A program made the position numbers and the translations under genes. The notes under the pieces are model-generated. The model searched no databases. It worked only from the letters and a program-made list of their open reading frames with translations, and had not been told where the DNA came from. Positions 43,367 through 57,500 of a stretch of 64,000 nt of DNA are shown piece after piece. Location of the stretch: NCBI GenBank assembly GCA_029204225.1, contig CM055098.1, forward strand, positions 8,726,246-8,790,245. The letters run 5' to 3'. Source of the DNA: Diphasiastrum complanatum (taxonomy: Eukaryota > Streptophyta > Lycopodiopsida > Lycopodiales > Lycopodiaceae). Positions within the stretch are counted from its first letter, which is position 1; the number at the start of each line of letters is the position of its first letter.

Positions 43367-46300
43367 TGGTGAACCAAGACATTTTTTGCCTGATTGTCAA
43401 CAACCACAAAAATCGACCAGATTTATACCTTTATGTTCAAACAACGAAACAAATTTCTCTGTCAGATGTTGGCGTACTATCTATTGATCTAGGAGACCTT
43501 GGTACACCAGAAATCGATGTCACAGTTGCTGGATGTTTAATTGAAAAGGTCCTGATTGACTCAGGTTCAAGTGTCAACATAATAACTGAAGACATTGCTC
43601 ATGCCTTGGGTTTGACTAATATTCAACCAACCCAATGAAATATCAAGCTGGCCGATTCGACACGAAGAAAACCTATTGGCGAATTGAAGGACGTGACTAT
43701 ATATATTCAAGCCAAGACTTTATTGTTATCAAACCACTTGGTTTGTCATCTTACTCTGTTTCAATTGGACGACCTTGGCTTTATCAGGCTAATGCAAGTG
43801 TACACTGGAAGTCGAGAGAATTGAGATTCCAAACTGGCGAGACAAATAATCATGAAAAGCCAGCAGAACAGATTATCACCTGGAGTTGTGACAGATATGA
43901 AGGTGAAACTCCTATGTTTGCCGACACTAGTTTTACTTCAAAAGATTCTTCTTATGACCTTAATATATTCTCTAATGCATCAGACATCGAAGTAAATTAT
44001 TTTGAATGCTATGAGAATAATGATTCATCGGATGACGAAGAAGAATTCTTCAATGTCTGCAATGCAGATGCTGATATAAGTGAATCAAAAGCTGCAGATC
44101 AGAATTCTAAAAATTCTGATGTAGATGATGAAGATACAAATGATGAATTTGACGAATCCGAACAAGAATTTGGAGATAAAGGCCAAGTTGACAACAAGAA
44201 TAAATCTGTGGAGCCAGCCATACGCGAAATTCATGGCCATACGCAGGCCAATATGACGGAAGGTATTACTTTACCAGATTCTATTGAGCTAGTTGAACTT
44301 GCACCTAGAAAAATGTTGTGCATGTTTCTAAGTCCCTTGGAGAGACAGAATTAGCAGAATTTACTAAGCTATTGAAAGAGTACCAAGATGTGTTTGCACG
44401 GTCGCTCGAAGACTTGAAGGGAATATCTACTGAATTTGGTGAGCACCGCATTGATCTGAAAGAAGATGTTGTTCATGTCCGATAGAGGTAGTATCATCTT
44501 CTTCCAAAGTACTCTCTTATGGTGAAAGATGAACTCCACAAGCACCTCAAGGCAGGTGTTATTTATCCTGTCTTAAGTAGTGAATGGGTGTCTTCCATTG
44601 TTGTAGTTCCAAAGAGGAAGACTGGCAAGATTCAAATTTGTGAAGATTTCATGAAGCTGAATGCTGTTACTAAGAAAGATCACCACCCATTACCCTTCAC
44701 GGATTTTATTCTAGACCAGGTTGCTGGACAAGAGCGTTATAGTTTCTGTGACGGCTTCTCTGGCTATAATCAAGTTGGAGTAAGGAAGAAGGATCAACAA
44801 AAGACCACGTTTACTACTGATTGTGGCACTTATGCCTACAATAAAATGCCCTTAGGTCTCTGCAATGCACTAGCTACTTTCCAGAGAATTATGATGCTAA
44901 TTTTCGATGCATTCCTAAGAACATTTCTCGAAATTTTCATTGATGATTTCTGTGTTTATAGTAATATCAAGTCTCATATTTAGAAACTAAAACTTACATT
45001 GTAGAGGTGTCGAGACACTTGTTTGTCCCTTCATCCCGAAAAATGTTTTTTCGGTATGAGAGAAGGTATACTTTTGGGGCATAGAATATCCAGCAGAGGA
45101 ATTGAAGTCGACAAAGATAAAGTCAAAGTTATAAAGAATCTATTGATACCAATGAATTTACGTGAACTAAGAGGTTTCTTAGGACATGTTGGTTATTATC
45201 GAAGATTTATCCAGAATCATATCTCTATTGTCACAGCCCTAACACAGTTACTCAAGAAGCAAGTCACTTATATTTGGATGGCAGAACAACAGAAAGCATT
45301 CGAAGAACTTAAGCAAAGGTTGATTAATGCTCCAATTCTGAGACCTCCTAACTAAACGATATTATTTCATAGTTATGTTGATGTGTCAGCATTTGCTATT
45401 GGGGTCTGTCTAAGCTAGAAGGATGAACATAAGAAAGATCATCCAATATACTATGCTAGTCACCAGCTCAGTTCCTCAGAGAAAAATTATTCGGCAACAG
45501 AAAGGGAAGCACTTGGAATGATTTTTACTGTAAAGATATTTCGGCATTATTTGCTAAGATATGTTTTATATTCCATGTTGATTATTATGCTTTGAAGTAT
45601 CTTGTTAATAAACTTAATTTATTTAGCTGAATTGCTTACTGGGTTTTGTTGCTACAAGAGTTCACTTTTCAAGTTGAGCGTCATCAAGAAAAATATCATA
45701 CTAATGTTGATTATCTTTCACTACTTAGCACGGGAAGGATTGAAGAACCATTAAATGATGACTTTCCAATGAAAATTTATTCGAGATATCTTCTACGAAG
45801 TCTTTATATTTTGATATTATTATTTATCTCAAAGATCAGATTTATCCTGATGGATATGACAATACAAAGTAGCTCCTTATACCATTATTCACAATGGTGT
45901 CTTGAAGATGAAGATATTCCAAAGGTTATTCAAGCCTTACATTCCAAAGATGCTGGTGGACATTTTGCTTTGAAGAGAACTACTAATAAGATTATGACTG
46001 CCAAATATTGGTGGCCTACCATGTTTAAGGATGTCTCTATTTATATTCGATTTTGTGATCCATGCCAGAGATTTGGTAAACCAACCAAATCTATGAATTG
46101 GCCGTTGATGCCAAATCATACCACTTGCACCATTTGAAAAGTGAAGGATTGACTTTGTTGGTCCAATAAAGCCAGTAACTCAACACACTAAGTGTCGATA
46201 TATTCTAGTTGCAACAGATTATGCAACAAAAAATGTTGAAGCAAAAGCGACGAAACGAAACATTTTAAAAATTGTCGTTCCTTTTCTATTCAAATCTACT

Positions 46301-46438
46301 ATCACATGTTATGGTTGTCCTCTTGAGTTAGTCAGTGATCGTGGTACCCATTTCATTAATGATACAATCTGACTACTGACTACTTATTTTTAGATCAAAC
46401 AAGAAAGATGACCCCTTATAATCTGAAAGCAAATGGCT
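43367..46438 (+). pseudogene. gypsy-1 pol remnant (unit 2)
   Basis: Copy of 9519-12590 with the same stops (44484, 44981, 45353 and others) and the intact FIDDF at about 44939. Protease LIDSGSSVNIITED is at about 43553. One unit 1 stop in the RNase H/IN spacer is absent here (LSLLST at about 45720 rather than LS-stop-LST), so the frame 45646-46137 is longer. Integrase is again cut before the catalytic Glu. Confidence 0.9.
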
Positions 46439-46449
46439 ACTGCACGAGA

Positions 46450-46993
46450 GTCTTCCATAGAGCATCCCAAGATGAAGTCATGTGCTGAGAAGCACTAGAA
46501 TCGAGGTACCAATTCATGACTCCTCTAATGAGTTCATCTTGTATCATTAGTAGTGTTGGGTCTTCGTGAGAGATTATGGCAGAATCAGATCCTCCATCCT
46601 GCTGCATCTTCTTCTTTGCTTTGTAATGCTTGAGAACTTGACAATCCTTGATGTTGTGGTTGGTTCTCTTGCAGTACTTGCAGAAGAGTCTGGTCTTAGG
46701 CTTTTGATATTGTTGATTGTGTTGTTGTGATTGCTGGTCTGAATCACTTTGCTCAGCTTTTGTCTTCTTGTCCTTCGAAGATTTCTTCTTCGGGAGCTGT
46801 TGCTTGTTCGAATAGAGAGAGACTGTTTTCGTATTCGACGTGGATAAGCTTTTCCTTCTTACTTCTTCCTACAATCAACTTGTTGTCAGTTTTTGTAGAG
46901 ATAGGTCAGAAACATTGCTAAGTAGCAATACTAGATTGTCGTAAGAGGTTTGTGAATACAATGACCAGCTCACAATCATGTGCCCAAGAATGT
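46450..46993 (-). pseudogene. copia-B gag/protease remnant, minus strand (unit 2)
   Basis: Copy of 12602-13145 with few substitutions. Zinc knuckle CKYCKRTNHNIKDC and protease DSSASQHMT are as in unit 1. Confidence 0.8.
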
Positions 46994-47838
46994 TTCACAG
47001 TAATGGCGAACTGTGTGTAACGATCTTACTTAGCCAGCTATAGATTAAATAACTATCTCTATTCCTTGAATGGCTTTCACTCTCTCTAAGATCTCTGATC
47101 CTATGGAATCCCATAATTAAGACACAATGGAGTTTGTGCAGGAACTCTGATTCACTCTTCTTCACTTGCATGTGTTCTTCACATATTGTCTCCTCATTAT
47201 TTACGTGAGTTGCCGTTATGTATATATAAATGGAATAGTTACAATGATTGCGTAGGCAACGAGCATGAAATAGTGCAGTTACTGAAAAGTGCTAAAGTGA
47301 ACTGTGATGTTGTTTGCATTTGGATAGGACAGTGTGGATGACGTGGATCTTGAACTCGAAGACTTTGAGATTATAGGTGATCGAAGAGGATGTAGTTGAA
47401 TATCTCGAACTCGAAGAGTTCGTCGTCGATCTCGCTTTTGCTCCAGTTGATTGATGCACAAATATTCAACTTTAGAAAGTAAAACTGCAAAGTTGTCGTA
47501 GAGAGAGTGTGTGTATATATATTTACATAATGTACTGGTGCTCAAGAATCGAGATGGACTCGAATGATTCGTGTTCTGATGAGTCGAATTCTGGAGATTC
47601 GAATTCTGGTGAGTTGGAGTGATGAGCTTAATTCCAATAGTGTCTATGCGGGTGGCCTTCGGTAAGGGAGGAAAAGTGAGATGACCCGCGACTATGGCCT
47701 AACCTATGGCTAGGGGATCCACCCTCTGACATATGGGCACAATGAAATAAGAGAAAAAAAATACTACAAGCAACCAATAAGAGTCTCAAAAATAGTAAAA
47801 AAAATAAATCACCATGTGAGCTCCTCCCTTGCCATGTT
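46994..47838. other. Noncoding stretch between copia-B and copia-A (unit 2)
   Basis: Counterpart of 13146-13985, including the TATA-like sequence and the short 'tcgaattctgg' repeat. No gene seen. Confidence 0.4.
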
Positions 47839-48937
47839 CACACTTCCAACCATCACATTAGCATCCAATTTAAATAACCTCCCTTGCTGGAACCACTAGC
47901 AATACATTTTTTATCTTTCAAGATAAAACATTCTCCATGCTTGAAATGTACATCTAATTCACTATGCATAAGTTGTCGTACTCAACAAGTTCTTTGTAAT
48001 TGAAGGTACACTGAAGAACATTGTCTAGATCTACTTTTTCAGATGATCCTAGACATAAAGGAATGGATCCAACACCTACAATCTCACATTCTTGATCACT
48101 TGCAGTGAAGATAAATCTCTTAGAACTATTGTAAGAAAGTTGATTAGAAAAGTAGTCTTTTTGGTGAGATATGAGAGCTTGCCCCGCTATCAATCCAGCA
48201 AGTGTCTTGATTAGATGTTTGTGGTAAGGATACCATCAAAGATAGATTGCCTTCTTCCTCCTCCTCAAGCACAAGATTGCCTTGATTGTCCTTCTCTTGG
48301 GCATTCTTCTTCTTGTAGCACTCGGATGCAAAATGTCCCTTTTTTCCACAAAAGAAACACTTTAGCTTCTTCTTGTCCTTCTTGCTCTTGGCTTTGGAAC
48401 TTGATGCTCCATCTTTGTTCTCCATCTCCATGTCTTGAGTCTTCTTGGATGGAAACTTCTTCTTCTTGCCTTTCAAAGAAAAGTTAGCTTTTTCATCACC
48501 ATCATTCAAATATAAGGAACTCATCCTACTTTTGATATGAAGCATTCTACTCTCCTCACTAACCAGCACACTTTGAAGTTTTTCAATACTAGGAAGTGAA
48601 TCTTGAATAGCAAAGGTTTGAACAAGATTGGAATAATCATCTCCTAATCCATTCAAAATGATTTGAACTAATTCATCATCTTTGATTTTATCATCTATAG
48701 AAGACAATTCCTTATTCCATTACTTACATTCATTTTTATGCAGTGTAATGCAACTTTACATCTCTTTTTGTACTTAGCCAATTCAACTCCTCCTTGAGGT
48801 TCTACTTCCACCTCAAGTACTATGTCATAAAGATCATGAAGTACAAGCAAAGACTCCATTCGAACTATCCAAGTAGCATAATTAGTGGATGTAAGTCTTT
48901 CACTAGCTTCAAGCAAAAAACCACCCATTGATGCCAT
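47839..48937 (-). pseudogene. copia-A gag/protease remnant, minus strand (unit 2)
   Basis: Copy of 13990-15090. The zinc knuckle is intact here (CFFCGKKGHFASEC). The protease start CWIDSGASSH is followed by a frameshift from a two-base loss near 48168. The same internal gag deletion as unit 1 is present, so that deletion predates the duplication. Confidence 0.88.
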
Positions 48938-49526
48938 TTTTTAATGTGAAAAAGCACTAGAAACTCTTATGGTTTCTCTAAGAGATTTGAACCTAAAGTC
49001 TTCTAGCAATTTAGAAAGCTTATAGACTCAATTCTATCGCTCATGAACCAATCTAGAATGATGGAAATTTAGAATCTAGTCTCAAACTTGCAAAATCACT
49101 CCTTAATCTATGTTTTTTAGCAATTTCTCTCTTCAACCTCAACATACACTCAAAAAATCAGAGAAGATCAATTAGTGCACCTAATTCAAGCTTAAATTTA
49201 AAAAATTTTGGCTGATCTAATCCAAGAACTAATCAAGAGATGAGATTTATATAGAAAATGCTTGATTTTGCACCAAAAATCATTCAAATTGGGTATGTGA
49301 GTCAAATTCTACAATTTTTTGAAATTTCTCAGTCAAAACTAGAGTTGTACGGCCTCACACGTGTGAAAATGGTTCCTACAGCCCACAACAAGATCTAGAA
49401 AAAAAATTTGTGGATAGCTTTCAAATCCAACTCACTACACAAAATTTGACTAGTTTCCAAAAAACTGCTAATTTTGGCTTTGATTTGGATTAACCCTATC
49501 AATTTCAACAAAACCTCTTGTACTAG

Positions 49527-49538
49527 GCTCTGATACCA
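49527..49538 (-). other. copia-A primer-binding site (unit 2)
   Basis: Reads TGGTATCAGAGC on the minus strand, identical to unit 1. Confidence 0.88.
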
Positions 49539-50338
49539 TGTGAAAAAAGTACAAAAAGGACCAAGAGTGGATCCTAATCTGATCCTCAAGAGGGATTGGT
49601 TGTCAGATTACTTGATCTATCAATCTACTTGAGATTAAGATCAATCTAGATCAATTCTAGACACAAAATCCTAACAAGAACAATCATTAATTGAAGGTAG
49701 GTGTACTTTCTGGTTTCACACGTGTGAAACATTGTCTGAGTATGGACTCCAACCTGAAAATCAAGTACTCAAAACAATCAAAACAAATGTAGGCAAATGG
49801 AGAGAATAACTCAAAATTGCTTCCAAAACCAAGATTGGTGTCTCACATTGATTATGGCAAAATAAGCCTCTATATATACACTTTTGGAGCTCGAGGTACT
49901 GATAATGCATCAGATCTCACACGTGTGAGGATGCCTTGTCACCATCATGCAATTTGACACTTGGATCAAAACTTTTCATTTTGGGCATTTTTGGTCTATT
50001 TTCCTACTATATGGAGAATTTCATGGAAATCTTCTAGAAGCAAAAACTCACCTACTTCAGCTATTTCCACACGTGTGATCTATCCTCTACACATGGGATG
50101 TGACACCTATTCAAAATATTTGGCTCATGCAATCATTAGATTGGTGCCAAATGTGAAATATCTCTAGAAAACTAGTTTTTGGCCATTTTAGCCACTAGAA
50201 CTTGAATTAAATCATATGTACAACATATATGATTATGGTACATAAAAAGTACACTAGTTTCACATGTGGAAACAGGCTCCACACATGTGTGTCTACAAGA
50301 TTTTTGGCCTCTACCAAGCTTATTTTTGTATTTTTCAC
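49539..50338 (-). mobile_element. copia-A 5' LTR with G-box palindromes (unit 2)
   Basis: Copy of 15692-16490. The palindromes are kept at about 49716, 49917 and 50068, and the leader copy at about 49355. The TATA box on the minus strand is unchanged. Confidence 0.6.
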
Positions 50339-50343
50339 AATAA

Positions 50344-51438
50344 AAATGAATGTTGCTAGTGAACTTTTCAAGGAAGTTGGTAAGTGTACTTCATCAAGTG
50401 AGGCTTGGGAAGCTTTGAATAAGCTTTATGAGTCCAAGTCTACATCTAGAGTGTTGACTCTAAGAAGACAAATCTTTCAAAGTTCTCAAAAGAATGAAGA
50501 GAGTCCAAATTCTTTTGTTTTGAGAGTGAAGGCTTTGAATGATGAGTTATCTTGCATTGATGAGAGAATTAAGGAAGGAGAGCTTGTTCAAGTTATTCTT
50601 AATGGTTTGTTGGATGCTCATGCTAACATTGTACAAAGTCTTGCCATTCAAAGAACTTTGCCAAGTTTGAATGATCTTCAAGAGATCTTGATCAATGAAG
50701 AATATAGGCTTCAAGCAAGAGGTGGATCTGCATCAACATCTCAAGTTGGAGAGGAGGCTATGTTCATCAAGGAAAAATTCAAGGGCAAAAACACAAGTAA
50801 GTGGTCTAAAGGGCACGATCAAGAAGAGGCTTCTTTAAATGGCAAAAGGAAAGATAGGTCAAAGCTAAAGTGCTTCTATTGTGGCATCAAAGGACACTTT
50901 GCAAGTGAGTGTTACAAGAAGAAGAGAGATCAAGGTGACAATCAAGGTAATCTTACTCATGATGAAGATGGTTTGGATGTTCAAAATTCAAATGATGATG
51001 CCTTCGTGATGTCTTCATGTAGGCTTGCTAATGATGGAGATCTAGATCCATGGTATGATTGATAGTGATGCAAGCTCACACGTGACTTTTCACAAAGAGC
51101 ACTTCACTTCTTTGTAGGCATATGAAGATGACAAGAAGGTGATCTACACGGCCAATGATAGTGAGTGTGCAATCAAAAAGGTTGGCACAATTCCTATTTC
51201 TCTTTCTACAGATTGGAATGTACATTTGATTGATGTTCTGTTCATACCTTCCATTACCAAGAATCTACTTAGTGTGAGTCAATTGCTAAGTAAAGGTTTC
51301 AAGGTTGAGTTTGATGGAGATGCTTGCATGATCAAAAGGAAGGATATCTTGATTGCAAAAGGTAAAAGACAAGGAGAGTTGTTGAAACTAGATGCTTGTG
51401 TTATTGCTAACCAAGTTGCATTTGTGGCAATTCAAAAT
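50344..51438 (+). pseudogene. copia-A' gag/protease/pre-integrase remnant (unit 2)
   Basis: Copy of 16496-17590. Gag reads SFVLRVKALNDELSCIDERI, and the zinc knuckle CFYCGIKGHFASEC is intact. The same loss of the protease DSGAS and the same fusion to copia-C gag are present. Confidence 0.88.
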
Positions 51439-51441
51439 GAA

Positions 51442-54400
51442 AAATATATTGATGGAGAAAGACGTGTGGGAAGTCGTCACAGGTGATGAGAGAAGGCCGC
51501 CAAATGAAGCAGACATCAAAGTGTTCGACAAAAAGATGAGGAAAGCTTTGACCTTCATTAACTTGTCAGTGAAGGATCACATTATTACCCACATTTGTGA
51601 TGCTATTACACCCAGACAGGCATGGGATGTGCTAAAAGAGCAGTTCGAGACGTCAAATCTGTCAAGAATCATGTTTCTGAAGTCAAAGTTGAATAGTGCC
51701 CGCATGGAGCAAGGAGAGCACATTCAGACATACATGACCAGAATCAAGACAATGAGAGATGAATTGCATTCTATTGGTGAGCACATACGTGATGTGGAGC
51801 TGGTGCACAATGCATTGTGCGGCATTGCAGAACCCTATCAGATGTTTGTGAGCAAAATAGCATCAAGAGAAAGATTGCCAACCTTTGACGAACTCACGGG
51901 AATCTTGATGCAGGAAGAGCAACGACGAGAAATGGTGAAAGCTAGATGTCAAAATACTGACGATCAGGCACTTGCGACATGCCAAAAACAAGGCAACGGC
52001 AAGGGCAAGAAGAAGTCTAAGCGGCAATTTGCCAAGTTTCAGGAGGATGAGGGATCTTCCAGTAAAACTAAAAAAAAAGACAAGTGCTTCCATTGTGATA
52101 AAAAAGGCCATTGAAAGAGTGAATGTCGCAAATTCCTGGCAGAACAAGTCAAGGGAAAACCAAAACAAGCACGTAACCTTGTCGATGAGGGTGAGATTGA
52201 AGACTCTAGCATCTTCATATCTGCATTGTCATCTAATCAAGATGATCAAGCATGGTATATTGACTGAGGAGCCACAAGACACATGACATGTAACAAGAAT
52301 TGGTTCAGTAGTTTGAAGGTGTTGTTTCACAAGCAAATGGTGAGGTGTGTATGATCAAGGGGATAGGCACCGTTTCAATCCAACTACCTGATGGAAAAAG
52401 CAGGATGATCAAGGAGGTACTTTACGTACCATGTTTGAAGAAAAATCTACTTTCTGTTGGAGTCATTACTGATCATAAGCTGAAAGTAGAATCTGCCCAT
52501 GATCGTTGCTTTGTGAAGGATGCGAACCAAAAGTTCAAAGTTATTGCGGATGGAGTAAGAGAGCCCAATACGAAATTGTACAGGTTGAATGCTACAATTA
52601 AGGGGCAACATGGACTTGTATTGTCCATTCCATTGCAAATTGAGTTGTGGCATAAGAGGCTTGGCCACTTGAACTTGGGAAGCCTCAGTTTGATGAGAAA
52701 TTGAAGATGGTAACAGGATTGCCTACCATAGAAGATCACTTGAAAACGATCTGCGAATCTTGTGTATATGGGAAGCAACATCAAGAGAAGTTCAATAAAG
52801 AGGTGTTGCAAGAGCAAAGAACATCCTGGATTTAATCCACACAAATTTATGTGGGCCTATGAGGACTATATCCTTAGGTAAAGTCTTCTATTTCATGACC
52901 TTTATTGATGATATGTCACGTAAGACGTGGATCTACTTCTTGAAAAAGAAATCAGATGCATTTGATAACTTCAAGAGCTTCAAAGCATTGGTTGAAAATC
53001 AGACAGGTAGGAAGATCAAAGTCCTAAGATCAGATAGTGGAGGTGAGTGCAAGTCTAATGACTTCAATGATCTTTGTGATCAATGTGGGATTAAAAGATA
53101 ATTTACGCAAGCTCATACTCCTGCTCTCAATGGTGTAGCTGAGCGCAAGAATCATACGATTGTGGAAAGTGCCAGATCTATGCTAGTTGAGATGAAACTA
53201 CCAAAAGATTTCTGGTCAGAAGCATGTAGCACGGCAATCTATCTTCAAAATAGAAGTCCTACCATTGCCATACCAAAGATAACACCTGAGGAAGCATTCA
53301 CGAAGAAGAAGCCAAAGGTGAACCACTTGCGAATCTTTGGATGTAAGGCCTTTGTACACATTCCTAAGGAAGAGAGACGTAAACTTGATGTAAAAGCTAT
53401 CAAGTGCATATTCCTAGGATATGATGATCGTGTGAAGGGTTATAGATGTTTTGATCCAGTCGAAAACAAAATCCATATAAGCCGTGATGTTATCTTTGAT
53501 GAATCCAAGATGTATGAAGACGAGGATGCTGAGAAGATAGACACATCCAGTGGGAAAGATGGTATAGTGAGGATACCACCTAATGATGATCCATTCATTG
53601 ACCTTCCGAGTGATGAATATGAGGATACATCTCAAGATACTACTACTCAACTGACAAACACAAGGAGAAGGATGTACCGTGGGATTCATTTTCACCAGGA
53701 AGCCGATCACCTGACAGAAAGCTCCCTAAGTGGTTTGAGAGATTGTTGGAGAGCCACGACATAGATGACTTTCCAGGATCATCTAACCAGGGAGAGCTAC
53801 GAAGATCAACAAGAGAGAAGATACTACCTGAAAGGTATGAAGCAAATTATGCTCTCTTATCTAGCATTATTCAAAGCAAAGAACCTTCGACTTATGGTGA
53901 AGCGAAGGATGATGACATTTGGGTCAAGGCCATGGGAGAAGAGATGGAGTCAATTGCTAAGCATAGCACATGGGACATAGTAGAACCACCAATTGGCAAG
54001 AAACCCATTGGTTGCAAATGGGTATATAGGACTAAGTATCATGCAGATGGAAGTATAGCAAAGCACAAGGAAAGATTGGTGATCAAAGGGTATGCTCAAA
54101 GTAAAGGCATTGACTATGAGGAGACCTTTGCGCCAGTATGTAAGTTGAGATGACCGATCTCATCCTGATGCATTATTGCCTTGGAGTAGAAGTGTGGCAA
54201 AAAGGAAATGAACTGGGTTTAACATAGGTGAAGTATGTCAAAGAGTTGCTGTACAGGTTTAGGTTGCAGGATTGCAAACCAGTAAACACTCCTATAGAAC
54301 CAGGTAAAAAGCTTTCTAAGCTTGATGAGTCACAGTCATTTGATGCTACGCTATATAGACAGTTAGTAGGGAGCTTGATTTACCTTACTATGACTAGACC

Positions 54401-54552
54401 AGATATATGTTATGTTATGTTATATATTTATGGCATTAGAAGTCAGATTATGGCAGCACCTACGGAAATGCATTGGAAGACAGCTAAACGCATTTTGCGT
54501 TATGTGAAAGGCACTTCAGAGTATGGCTTGATTTACAGGAAGCATGATGGTT
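51442..54552 (+). pseudogene. copia-C, truncated in RNase H (unit 2)
   Basis: Copy of 17594-20645. The A run is nine, so gag reads into the knuckle in frame, but TGG is TGA inside it (KKGH then stop at 52112). Integrase is split by TAA at 53099-53101. A 43-base stretch missing from unit 1 is kept here (about 53889-53931), giving an uninterrupted 53743-54153 frame into RT. The RT core deletion is shared with unit 1. The element ends at 54552, joined to gypsy-2. Confidence 0.92.
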
Positions 54553-57500
54553 AATATGACATCGTAACTGATATCGGATCTTTTCGACCAAACATTACTT
54601 TTGAACAGCTGTTGGCAGATAACACTTATTACAAAAAGCAGCTGAAAGTTCTTTTTGTGCCTACAAAGAAGAAGAAAATTTCTCTGCCAGATGCTGGTGT
54701 TTCGTCCATTGATTTAGGTGATCTCGCTGTACCTAAAATTGATGTTACTATTGTAGGATGCCTGATCGAAAACGTGCCAGTTGACTCTGGTTCCAGTGTA
54801 AATATAATAACAGAAGACATAGCTCATGCTCTGGGGCTGACTGACATTCAACCAACAAAGCGAAACATCAAGTTAGCTGATTCGACACGATGAAAACATG
54901 TTGGTGAGCTGAAGGATGTCACTGTCTACATTCAAGCCAAGCCATTCACCATGAATTTCATTGTTATCAAACCACTCGGTTTGTCATCCTATTCTGTGCT
55001 GATTGGACGACCTTGGCTTTATCAATCAAATGCTAGTGTACATTGAAAATCCAGAGAGCTAAGATTTCATACTGGTGAGACCAATAACCAAGGTGAGCCA
55101 GCAGAACAAATCATAACCTGGAGTCGTGACAAATATGAAGGTGGAACTCCTTTGTCCGACACCAATTTTACATCAAAAAAATCTTTGTATGCCTTGAATA
55201 TTTTTTTTTATAAATCTAATATTGAAGTGCAGTACTTTGAATGTTATGAGAATGCTGATGACGAAGAATTCTTGGATGCCTACAACGATGAAACTAATGT
55301 TTTGTATGAAAAAATTAACATTGCAGACACAAACTTGAAAGAGTATGACGATTCGAGTGATGAATTTGAACACGAATTTGGTAACAAGGACCAGGTTGAC
55401 AACAAGAAAACATCTATGGAGTCAACCATGCGTGAAATTCATGGCCATACCAAGGCCAATATGACTGAAGGTATCATCTTACCAGATTCTACTGAACTGA
55501 TTGAACTTGCACCCGGCAGATTTGTGCATGTTTCAAGGTCACTTAGAGAATCTGAGTTGGCAGAATTCATTGAACTACTAAAGGAGTATCAAGATGTTTT
55601 TGCTTGGTCGCTCGATGATTTGAAGGGTATACTTGCAGAATTTGAAGAGCACCGAATTGATCTAAAGGAAGATGTTGTACCTGTTCGACAGAGACAGTAT
55701 CGTCTCAATCCTAAATACTCTCTAATGGTCAAGGACGAATTTAACACACACCTTAAGACATGTATAATCTATCTCGTCTTAAGTAGTGAATGAGTTTCAC
55801 CCATTGTTGTCGTCCCGAAGAAGAAGACTGGAAAAATATGAATAAGCCAGGATTTCCGAAAACTCAATGCTACCACGAGGAAGGACCATCATCCTTTGCT
55901 TTTTACTGATTCCATCCTAGATCAGGTTGCTGGTCAAGAGTGTTACAGTTTCTGTGACGGCTTCTCTGGATATAATCAGGTGGGAGTGCAAAAGGAGGAT
56001 CGGTCAAAGACCACATTCACGACGGATTGGGGCCTACAACAAAATGCCCTTTGGTCTTTGTAACGCTCCAGTGACTTTTCAGCGAATCATGATGTTAATT
56101 TTCACAGCCTTCCTGAGAACTTTTCTCGAAATACTTATTGATAATTTTTGTGTGTACAGTAATATAAAGACACACCTACAGAAGCTGAAATTAACATTGC
56201 AACGGTGTCGAGATACTCATTTATCTCTTCATCCAGAGAAATGTTTTTTTGGTATGAGAGAAGGAATATTGTTCAGACACAAAATATCTAACAGAGGAAT
56301 AGAAGTCAACAAAGATAAAGTCGAGCTTATAAAGAACCTCCTGATACCAACCAATTTGCGTGAACTACGAGCTTTCTTAGGACATGTTGGCGATTACAGG
56401 AGATTTATTCAAACTCATGCTGCTATTGCTGCCTCTCTTACACATCTACTGAAGAAACAAGTGGAATACTTGTGGACGAATGAACAGCAGAAAGCATTTG
56501 AAGATCTTAAGCAAATGTTGATCAATGCTCCTATTCTGAGACCACCCAACTGGGCTATTTTATTTCACAGTTTTGTGGATGTTTCTGCATTTGCTATTGG
56601 CATCTGTCTAAGCCAGAAGGACGACCAGAAGAAGGATCATCCCATCTACTATGCGAGTCGACAGCTCAATGCATCAGAGAAAAATTATTCGGCTACAGAA
56701 AGGGAAGCACTTGGCATGATTTTCACTGTTAAAAATTTTCGGCATTATTTGCTGGGATATGCATTTATGTTTCATGTGGATCATTATGCTCTTAAGTATC
56801 TTATAAATAAACCAGATCTATCAGGACGAATTTCTCGATGGGTTCTACTTCTGCAAGAATTCACTTATCAAGTAGAGCTTTGTCAAGGAAAGTATCATAC
56901 AAATGCTGATTATCTATCGCGACTCAGCACTGGAAAAATTGAAGATCCTATCAATGATGATTTTCCAAACGAACATTTATTTGATATTTCATCTACAAAT
57001 TCGCTATATTATGATATCATTACTTATCTCAAGGATCAGATATATCCGGATGGTTATGATTTGGAGCAAAAGACAGTTTTTCAATATAAGGTAGCACCTT
57101 ATACAATTATTAGCAATGTTTAGTACAAGCTTGGTGCAGATCATCAGCTTCGAAGATGTCTCGAATCCGAAGACATTAAAAAGGTCGTTAAAGCCTTACA
57201 CTTAGAAGATGTTGGTGGACATTTTGCTTTGAAGAACATAGTGAATAAGATATTGACTGCCAAGTATTGGTGGCCAACAATGTTTAAGGATGTATCAAAC
57301 TTTATTCGTTCATGTGATCCATGCCAAAGATCTGGTAAGCCTACAAAATCAATGAATTGGCCGTTGACACCAATCCTTCCTCTTGCACCATTCGAGAAGT
57401 GGGGGATTGACTTTGTCGGTCCAATTAAACCTGTTACCCGACATAGAAAATGTCGATATATTCTAGTTGCAACGGATTATGCTACAAAGAACGTGGAAGC

